Positions 1-12,704 of a stretch of 64,000 bases of DNA are shown piece after piece; the stretch's first letter is position 1, and each line of letters begins with the position of its first letter. The position numbers were made by a program, and so were the translations under genes. The stretch comes from Tubulanus polymorphus (lineage: Eukaryota; Nemertea; Palaeonemertea; Tubulaniformes; Tubulanidae). The stretch is from the NCBI RefSeq assembly GCF_964204645.1, contig NC_134032.1, positions 64,501-128,500 on the forward strand, written 5' to 3'. Under the pieces are notes generated by a model. The model was given only the letters and a program-made list of their open reading frames with translations. It was not told the DNA's origin and made no database searches.

Positions 1-1869
1 TAATAGTTTTTTTCAGCGGGGCACGGCTGAGAGTATCGACAAGTTTTGTATTTCTTTAACAAATATCTGTGAAATTTTTTGCTAAAAATTCATTCTGTTA
101 TTATATCGATGAAAATAAGTGTAGTTATTCATTTCAGTATGAAATTTGGCTCTGTTTTAAGGAATTACTATTTTTCCAGACATCGGATCCAGAATATCAC
201 CTTGCCATCACCATGACAACGCACCAGTCAAAACTAAACAACAATCATTCAGAAATGAAGCCCTGTAGATTCTTAAATTTGGTTTAAAGTTTCCCTATTT
301 TGGTTGAGTAGATTCTGAATGATGCAAAGTTTACTAGAGACATTGGTTTTATCAAAATCATCTCTGGAAGACAGTGCCAATCCTGGAAGGGTTTTAACAG
401 TCACTCAGATATTGTGTTCCACTGCATTCAGATCAAACCAACAGTTCACACTCAATTTGAGAACTATTTTGTGTTTATCTAAAATAAATTTCACGTTTAT
501 TTTGACACTCAAGATATAAATTTCTAAATTTCCAATAGATGGCGTCTGTGATATACAGTTTAATCCAATACGAATACGTATTCGTATTAATCCAATAATT
601 TGGTGGTTCAGCAGATATCCAATAGGTGGCGATCATGTCGTAGTAACTATTCATCAGTATATATCAGACACCCTGGTCTATCATCTGATCAGAATCACTT
701 GGTTTGAACCTGGGATATCCCTCCAAATCCTCTAAACAGCATGAAACATCACAGTCATTTAGAATCAATAATTCATTCATTTGACGTGCAGTCAATTTCA
801 GGTGTAGACGTGTCGCAGGTTTCAGTTATTGAGATCCTCCTCCATTAGACTGAATATAAATCAAACAACATTCATTATAACATCATTAGAGCAATTCACA
901 AAAATCATATCAAATATTCGATATAAATAAGAGTAACTAAAACAAACCTGATCTAAACATCACCTTCTTTTGAGTAGAATAAACAAAACTCTAGCGTTAC
1001 GCCTACATCTGAAATAATACAAAACACTGAAAATCATTATTTCTTCATCAGATAAAAAATGAAAACAGATTCAACAAGATTCAAAATGCTTCTAGTTCCA
1101 AGAATTTTCAGTGGTACAATTTTTTTGTCATACAAGACTTAACGGTAAATTGGTTCAGACTTAGAGCGGGGAACACTATATGAATTTATTCCCACACCGT
1201 CTGAAATTACAAATTTCACAATGAAATTTGCAGCGTGTTCGTTGCTCAGCTGCAGGTGAATCGCAACATTCAAACATGTTTGATATTTCCACAGTAAATT
1301 GAGCCGCAATCTTTGACAAGCTTTCAAATCATGACGGCATCAATGATTTGAGAACGGTGCTGAAAACCTGCTTGGATTTTGGTTAACTCGGTTTTAAAAC
1401 ACCACAGTTTTTAACTTCGAAACTGTTTCTACAAATCTACTGTGGGTTTTTTATTCGTCGACTAAAAGTGGTGCAACGCCGTGCATATCACAGCAGTTTG
1501 TGTCAGTTGCGATCGAAAGCAACTGTTGGCCTACCGTAGACCGGAGTAGAACACGGGCAACTAGCCGGATACGGCTTGCGACGAGTCGGTAGGCGTCGGG
1601 TTGCCGTCGCAAGCCGGCATATGTCGAACAGATAGAGCAGAAACTGGCGGCCTCTCATAGGCCGTTAATCGGCGATAAACCCAGTTGTGTCGGTAGGCAT
1701 CGCGTTGCTTGTCGACATAAGTCAGCCTTAATCCTGCTTTCTCAGAGAACTGCTCTTCCTTCTCTTTGAGATTTTCCTAAATCTGCACCCGTACCTTCGC
1801 CGTGCCCTTCTCCAATTTTCTCAGGGGATCCACGTGATTCGTGAGATTGTAGTCGGGAAAATCTCTTAC

Positions 1870-3571
1870 CTGTTTTGGAATCTGCTCGGTCCGGCAACGG
1901 CGCTTCCCGATAAACTACCGTTCAAACTGGAGCCAGCAATCGCTCTGTTACTGGCCGATTAGCGATCGCTCTCATCGCGGATTATCCCGACTCGGTCGAT
2001 GTGGCTTCCGCTAGCGCTAAGACTGCCAGTCATAGCCATAGACATCTCACCGATACTAGGTCCGATACTGGGGTTCGCTACCCGGTCACTGGTCATTTCT
2101 ATACTGTGAGAATCAGCTACAACAAATATAAACATTCACTCATACTAGTACTGAACTAACTTAAATGACGTCATAGGGGGATTTATATAGCAGCCACACC
2201 AGACAACATGGCTTTATCAGTTAATGACATCATCAAATTATCCCTTCAGAATCCTAGAAAGACAGCTGATTCCGGACCCTGCGCTATATGAAAAGTATGG
2301 TTTAAGTACTTACGGGCGTAAGGCCCCGATGGGCCACTTCCTTCGTTCTGTTCGAACTCAAATCGAACTCCGCCCGGAGTCAGTCGTCCATACGCCGCAA
2401 CCACCGCTGCGACACAGCGATATCGGTACCACGCCGTAAACATACGCCAATAATATCGGTACACCGATACCAACGGCTAAACTAGCGACAACTGGCGCTA
2501 CGATAACAGACGCAGTTACACCACCGGCTATAACCATATTCCTCTTGTGCTGTGGTAGGTGACCGTAACGTGTATGTAACTGAAACACAAGATAAACACA
2601 TGAGAAATAGCATTTTTCATAGTAAAATTTGCGATAAAAATCTAGCGCGTGGTGGATTTAGGTTCCAATTTCCGTTTCTGACTAGCGCCATCAAGCGAGT
2701 AATTTCAGAACTTGAATTTGTCGATATCCTGTATTTCACCCGATAAGCCTTATCATATGTCCTTGTCATTACGGTTAAATGACAGTAACCACTTGATACA
2801 GTTTATGCGCAGTGTTTAGAATTAGGATTTTGACAAATAAAATCAATAAGGATTTATTACTTCTAAGTGTTGGTTATTCAAGGTCACTCTGTGAATTCAA
2901 TTCGAATACAGTCTATATTCAATCCCAGTTTTTGGCTATATTAAATTATTGAAAAACTGGGATTGGGATTGACTGGAATTGACTTTGTATTGAGTTTAAC
3001 AGTTGTGTGGGTTTAATTTCAACATGAAAGGACATTTCAAAGGACATAATAATATCTGTAATGAGGCATTCAATAAATGAACACTTTGAATCCCAGTTCA
3101 TCTGTTTGGGTTAAATTCCTTTAGTTCAACAATTTCCTCAAATTGAAAAACTGTAGTCAGAAAGCTGACCTACCACACATATTCAGCTATCATTTTATGT
3201 CTCACGTGGTCACCCTGTGTGATAGGCTTCACGTATATAAGACTTCCAGTTATGTATCCATGCGTATATGTTCTCGGCATTCAGACCAAAAACTACCTTT
3301 TTGGGCACGAGGCCCTTGTGACTCGTGTGGAAATATAATAATGATCACTAAATTGAGATTCTCACAGACAGACGGCAGATGGATTCCTAATATTAGTCGA
3401 TAATTTACCTTGCGTCCGACCCAGACGGGAATCCCTATGATCATCGCGGGAACTGCGATTCCAGCAACGAGTCCGATACCGACCGGAGCGCCAACTAACG
3501 TGACAAGTTGCCACAATATCTTCTTCTTTCGGCTCCATGGCTTTTTATCCCAGAAAGTGCAGCCAGACGGA
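1870..3571 (-). pseudogene. RNF19/Dorfin-like 3' exon fragment, copy 1
   Basis: Three minus-strand exons are visible. Exon A (3571-3409) follows a TTTTCAG acceptor and ends at a GTAAAT donor. It encodes SPSGCTFW then a glycine-rich membrane segment ending [14 protein letters not shown], almost the same as vertebrate RNF19. Exon B (2579-2314) encodes [12 protein letters not shown] and a second membrane segment ending [17 protein letters not shown]. Exon C (2116-1870) encodes NPSIGPSIGE and TGSLSASGSHIDRVG, also RNF19-specific, before a GTAAGA donor. Exon phases join correctly (B ends phase 1, C restores it). Two lesions break it: a +1 or -2 shift in exon B just after CGVWTTDSG, and an in-frame TAA in exon C after RDESDR. 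No RING1, IBR or RING2 exon lies upstream. In the family these membrane segments anchor an RBR E3 ligase in the ER; here only the anchor part exists. Confidence 0.88.
2920..2965. repeat. Hairpin in RNF19 intron A-B
   Basis: CAATCCCAGTTTTT (2920-2933) pairs perfectly with AAAAACTGGGATTG (2952-2965) across an 18-bp loop. The same hairpin recurs at 15,806-15,851 and again near 25,780 in the matching introns. CCCAGTT/AACTGGG pieces also appear just downstream, so it may be the remnant of a small inverted-repeat element that was duplicated with the array. Confidence 0.7.
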
Positions 3572-4697
3572 CTGAAAATCAACATAATCGACTAAATTAT
3601 TACTCAATTTCTAAGGACTTATAAACCTTTATCATCGATTAAAGGCTAAGCTCGGGTTTACAAGGAAGGACCATAAATATCAATGGATTTATTCTATCAC
3701 TTGCAACCATTTGATTCAGAGCTCTGACAACTAGAGAATCGCCATGTGTGCAGGGGCCAGTTGCATAGTCATGGCTTAGACTTAAGACTAGTCCAAGACC
3801 AACTTAGTTCTATAGCTAATCTAACAACTTAAGACCAGTCCCAAGATTTAAGACCACCATTATAACATCATTAGAGCAATTCACAAAAATCATATCAAAT
3901 ATTCGATATAAATAAGAGTAACTAAACGAACCTGATCTAAACATCACCTTCTTTTGAGTAGAATAAACAAAACTCTAGCGTTACGCCTACATCTGAAATA
4001 ATACAAAACACTGAAAATCATTATTTCTTCATCAGATAAAAAATGAAAACAGATTCAACAAGATTCAAAATGCTTTTAGTGCCAAGAATTTGTTACAATT
4101 TTTTTTCATACAAGACTTAACGGTAAATTGGTTCAGACTTAGAGCAGGGAACACTATATGAATTTATTCCCACACCGTCTGAAATTACAGATTTCACAAT
4201 GAAATTTGCAGCGTGTTCGTTGCTCAGCAGCAGGTGAATCGCAACATTCAAACATGTTTGATATTTCCACAGTTAATTTTGTCGCAGCAAATATTTTTGC
4301 TAAGTCCCAAACACAGTAAATTGAGCCGCAATCTTTGACAAGCTTTCAAATGACGATGGCATCAATGATTTGAGAACGGCGCTGAAAACCTGCTTAGATT
4401 TTGGTAAACTCGGTTTTAAAACACCACTGAAACTGGTTTCTAGAGGTCTGTGATTAGGGCCTGAGATATATCTACCTGAATTGAGCGATCACTTGTTCAC
4501 TTCATCGCCAAACAGTTATTCCTTGAACTTCCTGATGACTGCAGTTTATTAGTAGAGCATCACCCTGAAATAAACATAGAAACCTGTCAGAGAAATCACT
4601 CTAAAATCCAGGGTATCAGCAGGGTCAAATGCTCCATCTGTATTGATAGTAATAGTTTAGGCCTCGATCCACTCTTTATGTTATTGATACTTTTTAC

Positions 4698-5028
4698 TGC
4701 GGTGAGGGCTAGTGGTTAGAGCGTTCAGCTCTGGGAAGCCAGGTCATGGGTTCGATCCCCGTTGTGTCCTCGGGCAAGACTCTTATCCTCACTGCCTCTC
4801 TCCACCCAGTAGTAAATGGGTACCTGGTCTGATAGATGACTCCTGAGCGCTTGTTAGCAGCTCGGTGTTACTTCTACCCAGGGAGAGATGACTGATACAT
4901 GTTAGAGTATTAAAACTGGCCGGGGTAATAATACCGAAAAATGTAAAGCGCTCTGAGCAGCTTGGCTGGATTTAGCACTATATAAGACACATATTAATAT
5001 TAATATTATTACTGAATGATGATGGTTT
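4698..5028 (+). mobile_element. tRNA-derived SINE, copy 1
   Basis: The head is tRNA-like, with an A-box-like TAGTGGTTAGAGC and a B-box-like GGTTCGATCCC. A body follows with GTAAAGCGCTCTGAGCAG and GCACTATATAAGACAC, then an ATT-rich tail. The unoccupied version of the site is visible in sister array units near 9,237 and 11,455, where TTTTACTG or TTTAACTG runs straight into AATGATGG. Here TTACTG flanks both ends, which fits a short target-site duplication. It is non-autonomous; its partner LINE is not in the window. Confidence 0.85.
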
Positions 5029-7230
5029 TACAGCACGCATCAGTGAATAGTGATTGCTGCTGCTGCTCGTGGGGTTAAACCGGAGTGTTTTATGTCGCTC
5101 TCCATCTCGAATCACCTTCATACATCACAAGTATTCGATTCATGAGTAAATTTACTTACTGTATTTCAATGTTGAAATGGTTTGGATACAATCTGACGCA
5201 TCTAGGTTGAGAGAGAAGCTTCTAAATATTTCAAGTGAAAATAGCGATTTATTCGTCCGCCATGCTAGTTCTGCAGACCGCGCAGCTCGAGGTTGACAAG
5301 GACTAAGGCTTTGCGCTCCGAGCACCAACTAAAGAGTTCACGGTTCTAGCCGCGGATGGCTTTAGATACCGCTCCGGATTACTAGCAGGGTAATGAATTC
5401 CATGGAATTAGCAATACGTAGCAATTCTACTGAACTTCCGAGCTATTGTTCGAATAAAACATTCTAAAATTATTACAAATTAATAAAACAATCAAATAAT
5501 CTTTTACGTTGAATTGGTGACTCACAACACGTATTTAACCGAATAGTTTTTTCAGCGGGGCACGGACGAGAGTATCGACAAGTTTTGTATTTCTGTAACA
5601 AATATCTGTGAAATTTTTTGCTCAAATAAACTCATTCTGTAATCATATCGATGAAAATAAGTGAAGTTATTCATTTCAGTATGAAATTTGGCTCTGTTTT
5701 CAGGAATTACTATTTTTCCAAAAATCGGATCCAGAATATCACCTTGCCGTCACCATGACAACGCACCAGTCAAAACAAACAACAATCATTCAGAAATGAA
5801 GCCCTGTAGATTATTGAAATTGGTTTCAAGTTTCTTTATTTTGGTTGAGTAGATTCTGAATGATGCAAAGTTTACTAGAGACACTGGTTTTATCAAAATC
5901 ATCTCTGGAAGACAGTGCCAATCCTGGAAGGGTTTTAACAGTCACTCAGATATTGTGTTCCACTGCATTCAGATCAAACCAACAGTTCAGACTCAATTTG
6001 AGAACTATTTTGTGTTTATCTAAAATAAATTTCACGTTTATTTTGACTCGAGATATAAATTTCTAAATTTCCAATAGATGGCACCTGTGATATACAGTAT
6101 ATTCGTATTAATCTAATAATTTGGTGGTTCAGCAGTTATCCAATAGGCGGCGATCATGTCGTAGTAACTATTCATCAGTATATATCAGACACCCTGGTTT
6201 ATCATCTGATCAAAATCACTGGGTTTGAACTTGGGACATTTCTTACAAATCCTCTAAACAGCATGAAACATCACAGTCATTTAGAATCAATAATTCATTC
6301 ATTTGACGCGCAGTCAATTTCAGGTGTAGACGTGTCGCAGGTTTCAGTTATTGAGATCCTCCTCCATTAGACTGAAAATAAATCAAACAACATTCATTAT
6401 AACATCATTAGAGCAATTCACAAAAATCATATCAAATATTCGATATAAATAAGAGTAACTAAACGAACCTGATCTAAACATCACCTTCTTTTGAGTAGAA
6501 TAAACAAAACTCTAGCGTTACGCCTACATCTGAAATAATACAAAACACTGAAAATCATTATTTCTTCATCAGATAAAAAATGAAAACAGATTCAACAAGA
6601 TTCAAAATGCTTTTAGTGCCAAGAATTTGTTACAATTTTTTTTCATACAAGACTTAACGGTAAATTAGTTCAGACTTAGAGCGGGGAACACTATATGAAT
6701 TTATTCCCACAGCGTCTGAAATTACAGATTTCACACCAGAATTTTCAGCCTGTTCGTTGCTCAGCCGCAGGTGAATCGCACCATTCAAACATGTTTGATA
6801 TTTCCACAGTTAATTTCATTGCAGCAAAATTTTTGTTTAGTCCCAAACACAGTAAATTGAGCCGCAATCTTTGACAAGCTTTCAAATCATGACGGCATCA
6901 ATGATTTGAGAACGGTGCTGAAAACCTGCTTGGATTTTGGTTAACTCGGTTTTAAAACACCACAGTTTTTAACTTCGAAACTGTTTCTACAAATCTACTG
7001 TGGGTTTTTATTCATCGACTAGAAGTGGTGCAACGCCGTGCATATCACAGCAGTTTGTGTCAGTTGCGATCGAAAGCAACTGTTGGCCTACCGTAGGCCG
7101 GAGTAGAACACGGGCAACTAGCCGGATACGGCTTGCGACGAGTCGGTAGGGGTCAGGTTGCCGTCGCAAGCCGGCTTATGTCGAACAGATAGAGCAGCAA
7201 CTGGAGATTGTAGTCGGGAAAATCTCTTAC

Positions 7231-8112
7231 CTGTTTTGGAATCCGCTCGGTCCGGCAACGGCGCTTCCCGATAAACTACCATTCAAACTGGAGCCAGCAA
7301 TCGCTCTGTTACTGGCCGATTAGCGATCGCTCTCATCGCGGATTATCCCGACTCGGTCGATGTGGCTTCCGCTAGCGCTAAGACTGCCAGTCATAGCCAT
7401 GGACATCTCACCGATACTAGGTCCGATACTGGGGTTCGCTACCCGGTCACTGGTCGTTTCTATACTGTGAGAATCAGCTACAACAAATATAAACATTCAC
7501 TCATACTAGTACTGAACTAACTTAAATGACGTCATAGGGGGATTTATATAGCAGCCACACCAGACAACATGGCTTTATCAGTTAATCCCCTTATGACATC
7601 ATCAAATTATCTTTCTCTTTATGGCTAGTCTATACAAAATGTAGAAAAGTTGGCCACCTCCAATAAATCCCCCTATGACATCATCAAATTATCTTTCTCT
7701 TTATGGCTAGTCTATACAAAATGTAGAAAAGTTGGCCACCGCCAATAAATCCCCCTATGACATCATCAAATTATCCCTTATGAATCCTAGAAAGACAGCT
7801 GATTCCGGACCCTGCACTATATGAAAAGTATGGTTTAAGTACTTACGGGCGTAAGGCCCCGATGGGCCACTTCCTTCGTTCTGTTCGAACTCAAATCGAA
7901 CTCCGCCCGGAGTCAGTCGTCGATACGCCGCAACCACCGCTGCGACACAGCGATATCGGTACCACGCCGTAAACATACGCCAATAATATCGGTACACCGA
8001 TACCAACGGCTAAACTAGCGACAACTGGCGCTACGATAACAGACGCAGTTACACCACCGGCTATAACCATATTCCTCTTGTGCTGTGGTAGGTGACCGTA
8101 ACGTGTGTGTAA
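7231..8112 (-). pseudogene. RNF19/Dorfin-like 3' exon fragment, copy 2 (no exon A)
   Basis: Exon B (8112-7847) and exon C (7477-7231) are kept with their acceptor and donor sites. Exon A is absent because the sequence jumps at about 8,350 from the intron straight into a core block. The same +1/-2 shift after CGVSTTDSG in exon B and the same TAA in exon C are present. The sequence beyond the exon C donor is cut short at CTGGAGATTG, a deletion also found in copy 4 but not in copies 1 and 3. The B-C intron carries two extra 82-bp tandem units (7,587-7,750). Confidence 0.87.
7587..7750. repeat. 82-bp tandem repeat inside RNF19 intron B-C
   Basis: Two units of about 82 bp start with a TATGACATCATC motif and run through GGCTAGTCTATAC to CCAATAAAT. 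A third partial start begins at about 7,752. RNF19 copy 4 has one such unit (about 24,993-25,080) and copies 1 and 3 have none, so unit number varies among sister copies. Confidence 0.8.
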
Positions 8113-11100
8113 CTGAAACACAAGATAAACACATGAGAAATAGCATTTTTCATAGTAAAATTTGCGATAAAAATCTAGCGCGTGGTGGATTTAGGTTCCA
8201 ATTTCTGTTTCTGACTAGCGCCATCAAGCGAGTAATTTCAGAACTTGAATTTGTCGATATCCTGTATTTCACCCGATAAGCCTTATCATATGTCCTTGTC
8301 ATTACGGTTAAATGACAGTAACCACTTGATCTGGTTTATGCGCAGTGTTTAGAACTAGGTCAATTTCAGGTGTAGACGTGTCGCAGGTTTCAGTTATTGA
8401 GATCCTCCTCCATTAGACTGAAAATAAATCAAACAACATTCATTATAACATCATTAGAGCAATTCACAAAAATCGTATCAAATATTCGATATAAATAAGA
8501 GTAACTAAACAAACCTGATCTAAACATCACCTTCTTTTGAGTAGAATAAACAAAACTCTAGCGTTACGCCTACATCTGAAATAATACAAAACACTGAAAA
8601 TCATTATTTCTTCATCAGATAAAAAATGAAAACAGATTCAACAAGATTCAAAATGCTTTTAGTGCCAAGAATTTTCAGGCTTAGAATTTTTTTTCTCATA
8701 CAAGACTTAACGGTAAATTGGTTCAGACTTAGAGCGGGGAACACTATATGAATTTATTCCCACACCGTCTGAAATTACAGATTTCACAATTAAATTTGCA
8801 GCGTGTTCGTTGCTCAGCAGCAGGTGAATCACACCATTCAAACATGTTTGATATTTCCACAGTAAATTGAGCCGCAATCTTTAACAAACTTTCAAATCAT
8901 GATGGCATCAATGATTTGAGAACGGCACTGAAAACCTGCTTGGATTTTGGTTAACTCGGTTTTAAAACACCACTGAAACTGGTTTGTAGAGGTCTGTGAT
9001 TAGGGCCTAAGATATATCTACCTGAATTGAGGGATCACTTGTTCACTTCATCGCCAAACAGTTATTCCTTGAACTTCCTGATGACTGCAGTTATTCAGTA
9101 GAGCATCACCCTGAAATAAACAGAAACCTGTGAGAGAAAGTTCTCTAAAATCCAGGGTATCCGCTGGGTCAAATGCTACATCTGTATTGATAGTAATAGT
9201 TTAGGCCTCGATCCACTCTTTATGTTATTGATACTTTTTACTGAATGATGGTTTTACAGCACGCATCAATGAATAGAGATTGCTGCTGCTCGTGGGGTTA
9301 AACCGGAGTGTTTTATGTCGCTCTCCATCTCGAATCACCTTCATACATCACAAGTATTCGATTCATAAGTAAATTTACTTACTGTATTTCAATGTTGAAA
9401 TGGTTTGAAGACATTCTGTCGCTTCTGTGTTGAAAGAGAAACTTATAAATATTTCAAGTGTAAATAGCGATTTATTCGTCCGCCATGCTAGTTCTGCAGA
9501 CCGCGCAGCTCGAGGTCGACTCGGCCGAGCACCAACTAAAGAGTTCACGGTTCTAGCCGCGGATGGCTTTAGATACCGCTCCGGATTACTAGCGGGGTAA
9601 TGAATTCCACGGAATTAGCAATACGTAGCAATTCTAGTGAACTTCCGAGCTATTGTTCGAATAAAACATTCTAAAATTATTCCCAATTAATGAAAAAATC
9701 AAATAATCTTTTAAGTTGAATTGGTGACTCACAACACGTATTTAACCTAATAGTTTTTTCATCGGGGCACGGCTGAGAGTATCGACAAGTTCTGTATTTC
9801 TGTAACAAATATCTGTGAAATTTTTTGCTCAAATAAATTCATTCTGTTATTATATCGATGAAAACAACTGTAGTTATTCATTTCAGTATGAAATTTGGCT
9901 CTGTTTTGAGGAATTACTATTTTTCGAGACATCGAATCCAGAATATCACCTTGCCATCACCATGGCAACGCACCAGTCAAAACAAACAACATCATCAGTA
10001 ATGAAGCCCTATAGATTCTTAAATTTCGTTTCAAGTTTCTTTATTTTGGTTGAGTAGATTCTGAACGATGCAAAGTTAACTAGAGACACTGGTTTTATCA
10101 AAATCATCTCTGGAAGACAGTGCTAATCCTGGAAGGGTTTTAACAGTCACTCAGATATTGTGTTCCACTGCATTCAGATCAAACCAACAGTTCAAACTCA
10201 ATTTGAGAACTATCTTGTGTTTATCTAAAATGCATTTCACGTTTATTTTGACTCAAGATATAAATTTCTAAATTTCCAATAGATGGCGTCTGTGATATAC
10301 AGTTTAATCCAATACGAATACGTATTCCTATTAATCCAATAATTTGGTGGTTCAGCAGATATCCAATAGGTGGCGATCATGTCGTAGTAACTATTCATCA
10401 GTATATATCAGACACCCTGGTTTATCATCTGATCAGAATCACTGGGTTTGAACTTGGGACATCCCTCCAAATCCTCTAAACAGCATGAAACATCAGTCAT
10501 TTAGAATCAATAATTCATTCATTTGACGCGCAGTCAATTTCAGGTGTAGACGTGTCGCAGGTTTCAGTTATTGAGATCCTCCTCCATTAGACTGAATATA
10601 AATCAAACAACATTCATTATAACATCATTAGAGCAATTCACAAAAATCATATCAAATATTCGATATAAATAAGAGTAACTAAACGAACCTGATCTAAACA
10701 TCACCTTCTTTTGAGTAGAATAAACAAAACTCTAGCGTTACGCCTACATCTGAAATAATACAAAACACTGAAAATCATTATTTCTTCATCAGATAAAAAA
10801 TGAAAACAGATTCAACAAGATTCAAAATGCTTTTAGTGCCAAGAATTTGTTACAATTTTTTTTCATACAAGACTTTACAGTAAATTGGTTCAGACTTAGA
10901 GCAGGGAAAACTATATGAATTTATTCCCACACCGTCTGAAATTACAGATTTCACAATGAAATTTGCAGCGTGTTCGTTGCTCAGCAGCAGGTGAATCGCA
11001 ACATTCAAACATGTTTGATATTTTCACAGTAAATTTCATCGCAGCAAAATTTTTGTTTAGTCCCAAACACAGTATATTGAGCTGAAATCTTTGACAAGCT

Positions 11101-11699
11101 TTCAAATCATGACGGCATCAATGATTTGAGAACGGCACTGAAAACCTGCTTGGATTTTGGTTAACTCGGTTTTAAAACACAACTGAAACTGGTTTGTAGA
11201 GGTCTGTGATTAGGGCCTTAGATATATCTACCTGAATCGAGGGATCACTTGTTCACTTCATCGCCAAACAGTTATTCCTTGAACTTCCTGATGTCTGCAG
11301 TTAATTAGTAGAGCATCACCCTGAAATAAACATAGAAACCTGTCAGAGAAAGCACTATAAAATCCAGGGTATCCGCTGGGTCAAATGCTACATCTGTATT
11401 GATAGTAATGGTTTATACTAGGCCTAGATTCACTCTTCATGTTATTGATACTTTTAACTGAATGATGGTTTTACAGCACGCATCAGTGAATAGAGATTGC
11501 TGCTGCTCGTGGGGTTAAACCGGAGTGTTTTATGTCGCTCTCCATCTCGAATCAGCTTCATACATCACAAGTATTCGATTCATAAGTAAATTTACTTACT
11601 GTATTTCAATGTTGAAATGGTTTGGAGACATTCTGACGCATCTTGGTTGAAAGAGAAGCTTCTAAATATTTCTAGTGTAAATTGCGATTGATTCGTTCG

Positions 11700-12600
11700 C
11701 CATCATTCTTAAATGGGACATACTCCACTTGGGAGGGCTAGTTCTGTAGACCGCGCAGATCGAGGTCGACTAGGACTCAGCGGCAAGAGCGCTCCGGACA
11801 CCAACTAAAGAGTTCACGGTAGTGCCCGCGGTAGACTTTACACACCGCTCCGAATTGATAGTTGCGGGAAATAATACCACGAAATAAGGAATTTGTAGCG
11901 ATTTCCGTGCAATAGTTCACAGAAAAATTATGTAAAAAATATTCCAAATTAAATACCAGTATTTCAAGCAAAGAAACTTTATAACTTGGTGACTCACAAT
12001 AGATATTTCACCTAGTTTATCATCGGGGCGCGGCCGACAATATCGACTTAAGATTGAGCTACAATTTCGTTTCAAAAAAGTCCTGTAGAAAATTCCATCA
12101 ACTAGATCACTTAAAAGCCAGACACTGTTTTTTAAGTGACTCATTTCTGGTCTAAAAAGCCAAATGAATCAGTGATATTTTTTATATTCGTTTGATACGT
12201 GTTTGATAATCGTGTCGAATTTCCTACTAAAATCCTGCAACAAACTGGTATCAATCTGAACGGGATAAATACGTTCAGACACAAACAACGTCCGATTGAC
12301 TGGGAGTAAAACGGGACTTCCCGGTTGGAGTAAACATCTAACAGGTGGTGCTCCGGTAGATTTTGTGAAACAGCTGATGACATTTTCATGATCTTTAGAC
12401 GAGTTTGATCGCCGTTATACCGTCGCTGAATGGCACCTATTGTGAAAACTGATTAGGTGTGAAGTGATGCAATGACATTCAGTTGAAAGTCAAACGACGA
12501 GAAGGGCTCCGAGACTGATGTAAACTTTACGAGAGGAATAAACTATTTTTTAGAAGGTATCAAGATGGATCTGGCACAGAGCCAAAGCCGGCAAACTGAC
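11700..12600 (-). other. Possible 5' gene end with conserved minus-strand frame (unassigned)
   Basis: Read on the minus strand, the TCTCGCGAGA element (12,609-12,704) is followed by about 240 bp and then an ATG at 12,389. That ATG opens a frame starting MKMSSAVSQNLPEHHLLD. A sister copy at about 17,720 starts the same way but meets a stop earlier after an 8-bp difference. Further down both copies share a segment reading YPVQIDT and LLQDFSRKF in another frame. This layout (CpG-containing promoter motif, short leader, ATG) resembles a housekeeping-type gene start, but I recognise no protein family and the frames disagree between copies. It may be a duplicated promoter with a decayed first exon. 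Confidence 0.3.
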
Positions 12601-12608
12601 TAATGAAT

Positions 12609-12704
12609 TTTATTTCTGTGTTGTTGATAATCTCGCGAGACAAGCGCTAATATTGTATAAATCTAGTTTCGTTCTCGCGAGATTATCAACAATCCGGAAA
12701 TAAA
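12609..12704. promoter_or_regulatory. Inverted repeat with paired TCTCGCGAGA elements, copy 1
   Basis: TTTATTTC (12,609) and GGAAATAAA (12,696-12,704) bracket two near-perfect arms that carry TTGTTGATAA and its complement. Each arm ends in the self-complementary TCTCGCGAGA (12,631-12,640 and 12,673-12,682), separated by 32 bp. TCTCGCGAGA is known as a core element of bidirectional promoters in vertebrates. Whether it works that way here is inference; the arms could equally be a MITE. Confidence 0.6.

Noticed and set aside
1139-1327. Recurring minus-strand frame (MKACQRLRLNLLWKYQTC) found in many array units
   Set aside because: It recurs only because the core block is repeated; indels break it in several copies, and there is no domain or splice context.
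1740-1860. A fourth RNF19 exon (minus strand, VRVQI then stop then ENLKEKEEQFSE)
   Set aside because: It falls where the next RNF19 exon would be and recalls its VQADVQKERYSLS region, but the match is too weak and is interrupted by a stop.
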